From NCBI GenBank assembly GCA_947503775.1, contig CANNFE010000003.1:226501-290500 (forward strand): a stretch of 64,000 bases of DNA. The letters run 5' to 3'. Both the position numbers and the translations under genes were made by a program. This DNA comes from an uncultured Paracoccaceae bacterium (GTDB lineage: Bacteria; Pseudomonadota; Alphaproteobacteria; Rhodobacterales; Rhodobacteraceae). The notes beneath the pieces were generated by a model that was not told the DNA's origin, made no database searches, and worked only from the letters and a program-made list of their open reading frames with translations. Positions 63,561-64,000 of this stretch are shown here, piece after piece (the first letter of the stretch is position 1; the number at the start of each line of letters is the position of its first letter).

Positions 63561-64000
63561 TCGTCCAGGCGAGCCCGGTAAAGACCACGAGCAGAATCAG
63601 CGCAGAAATGATGTTCGTGACATAAAAGCTGAGGCGGTCCGGCAAAGTCAGATCGTTCAGGAACGGATAGGGCAAACCACTGGTCACGGATCCTGCGGGA
63701 ACAGAATGCATGGGCTGCACCACGAATTCGGACCAAGCAAGGTAGACGGTTACGATCCCGACGAGCCAAAGCGCAGATCCGGCAGGCCGGCGGAAGCTAC
63801 GATGGATGAAAAGCGCATCGCAGATCTGAAGCGCAGGGCCGAGGGCATGAAGGTAATAGTCGAGGTACCAGACCGCGCGGGTGCCATCGCGAGTGACGGA
63901 GGTGGGATCGTCGAAATAAAGCCTCCAGTAGAGGATCACGACCATCGCGTTGATAACGGCAATCGCCGAGATGAAGCTGTCCCAGCGCCGTTCGCTGCGG
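63472..64000 (-). CDS. Pr6Pr-like integral membrane protein, 5' end beyond the window
   Basis: At least 157 aa from ATG 63945, but the frame stays open to the window edge (RRWDSFISAIAVIN precedes), so the gene probably starts outside. Five hydrophobic segments; DYYLHALGPALQICDALFI and WSEFVVQPMHSVP-like stretches resemble the FAR-17a/AIG1-like Pr6Pr family. The C-terminal 29 codons overlap the convergent epimerase gene by 89 bases. Confidence 0.7.
   Translation of the reverse strand, partial: RSERRWDSFISAIAVINAMVVILYWRLYFDDPTSVTRDGTRAVWYLDYYLHALGPALQICDALFIHRSFRRPAGSALWLVGIVTVYLAWSEFVVQPMHSVPAGSVTSGLPYPFLNDLTLPDRLSFYVTNIISALILLVVFTGLAWTIRRVLPRASEDGPAHPDSLDSEDARQAQS

Overview
The window looks like a chromosomal segment of an alphaproteobacterium of the order Rhodobacterales (Roseobacter/Rhodobacter type) with high G+C content, capable of aerobic anoxygenic photosynthesis. 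The evidence is a bacteriochlorophyll and reaction-centre assembly cluster in Rhodobacter order, the redox/light regulators PpsR and PpaA, a FlaF/FlbT flagellin pair, and a dnaA-dnaN-recF-gyrB block. Only oxygen-dependent versions of the relevant enzymes are present (AcsF cyclase, HemF oxidase).

Layout: (1) 0-9.6 kb holds housekeeping genes (D,D-carboxypeptidase with SPOR domain, HAD hydrolase, clpS, rsmC-like methyltransferase, an SDR lacking its catalytic lysine, a lipoprotein). They are followed by three haem-pathway genes (hemF, hemE, hemC), a GlcD-like flavoprotein and a tRNA-Met. (2) 9.7-33.7 kb is the photosynthesis cluster. On the minus strand lie idi-bchP-pucC family-bchG and ppaA-ppsR. 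On the plus strand lies a nearly unbroken operon, bchF-N-B-H-L-M-lhaA-puhA-puhB-puhC-small protein-acsF-puhE-hemA, followed by cycA with a strong terminator. Most joints are ATGA or similar overlaps. An AT-rich glycosyltransferase gene interrupts the cluster between bchG and ppsR. (3) 33.9-45.4 kb holds gyrB, recF, dnaN, dnaA, rpsT, an enoyl-CoA hydratase, mutM, ubiE and ubiB. (4) 45.4-51.6 kb is a flagellar block (flgD, fliK, rod-binding protein, FlgN-like, flagellin, flaF, flbT, DUF1217 protein). It is followed by a decayed IS3-family element and about 0.6 kb without a recognisable gene. (5) 52.4-64 kb holds dps, a TPP-riboswitch-controlled thiBPQ operon, aroC, an EamA transporter, HU, AMP nucleosidase plus adenine deaminase, a small Cys-rich protein, a YeeZ-like epimerase and a membrane protein cut by the window edge.

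How it works together: hemA (ALA synthesis), hemC, hemE and hemF feed tetrapyrrole to bchH, bchM, acsF, bchB/N/L, bchF, bchG and bchP, while idi supplies isoprenoid for the phytyl tail. Five TGT-N12-ACA palindromes of PpsR/CrtJ type are visible: one between hemE and hemC, two in front of bchG and two in the ppaA-bchF gap. They suggest a single oxygen/light-responsive regulon covering both haem and bacteriochlorophyll steps. The cluster is split: bchC/X/Y/Z, bchI/D, puf and crt genes are not in the window and must lie elsewhere if the strain is phototrophic.

I did not find a clearly novel multi-gene system. The most interesting signals are the palindromic repeat that adds codons to the start of bchM, the PpsR-type site joining haem genes to the phototrophy regulon, the foreign gene inside the cluster, and the SDR with a lost catalytic lysine.
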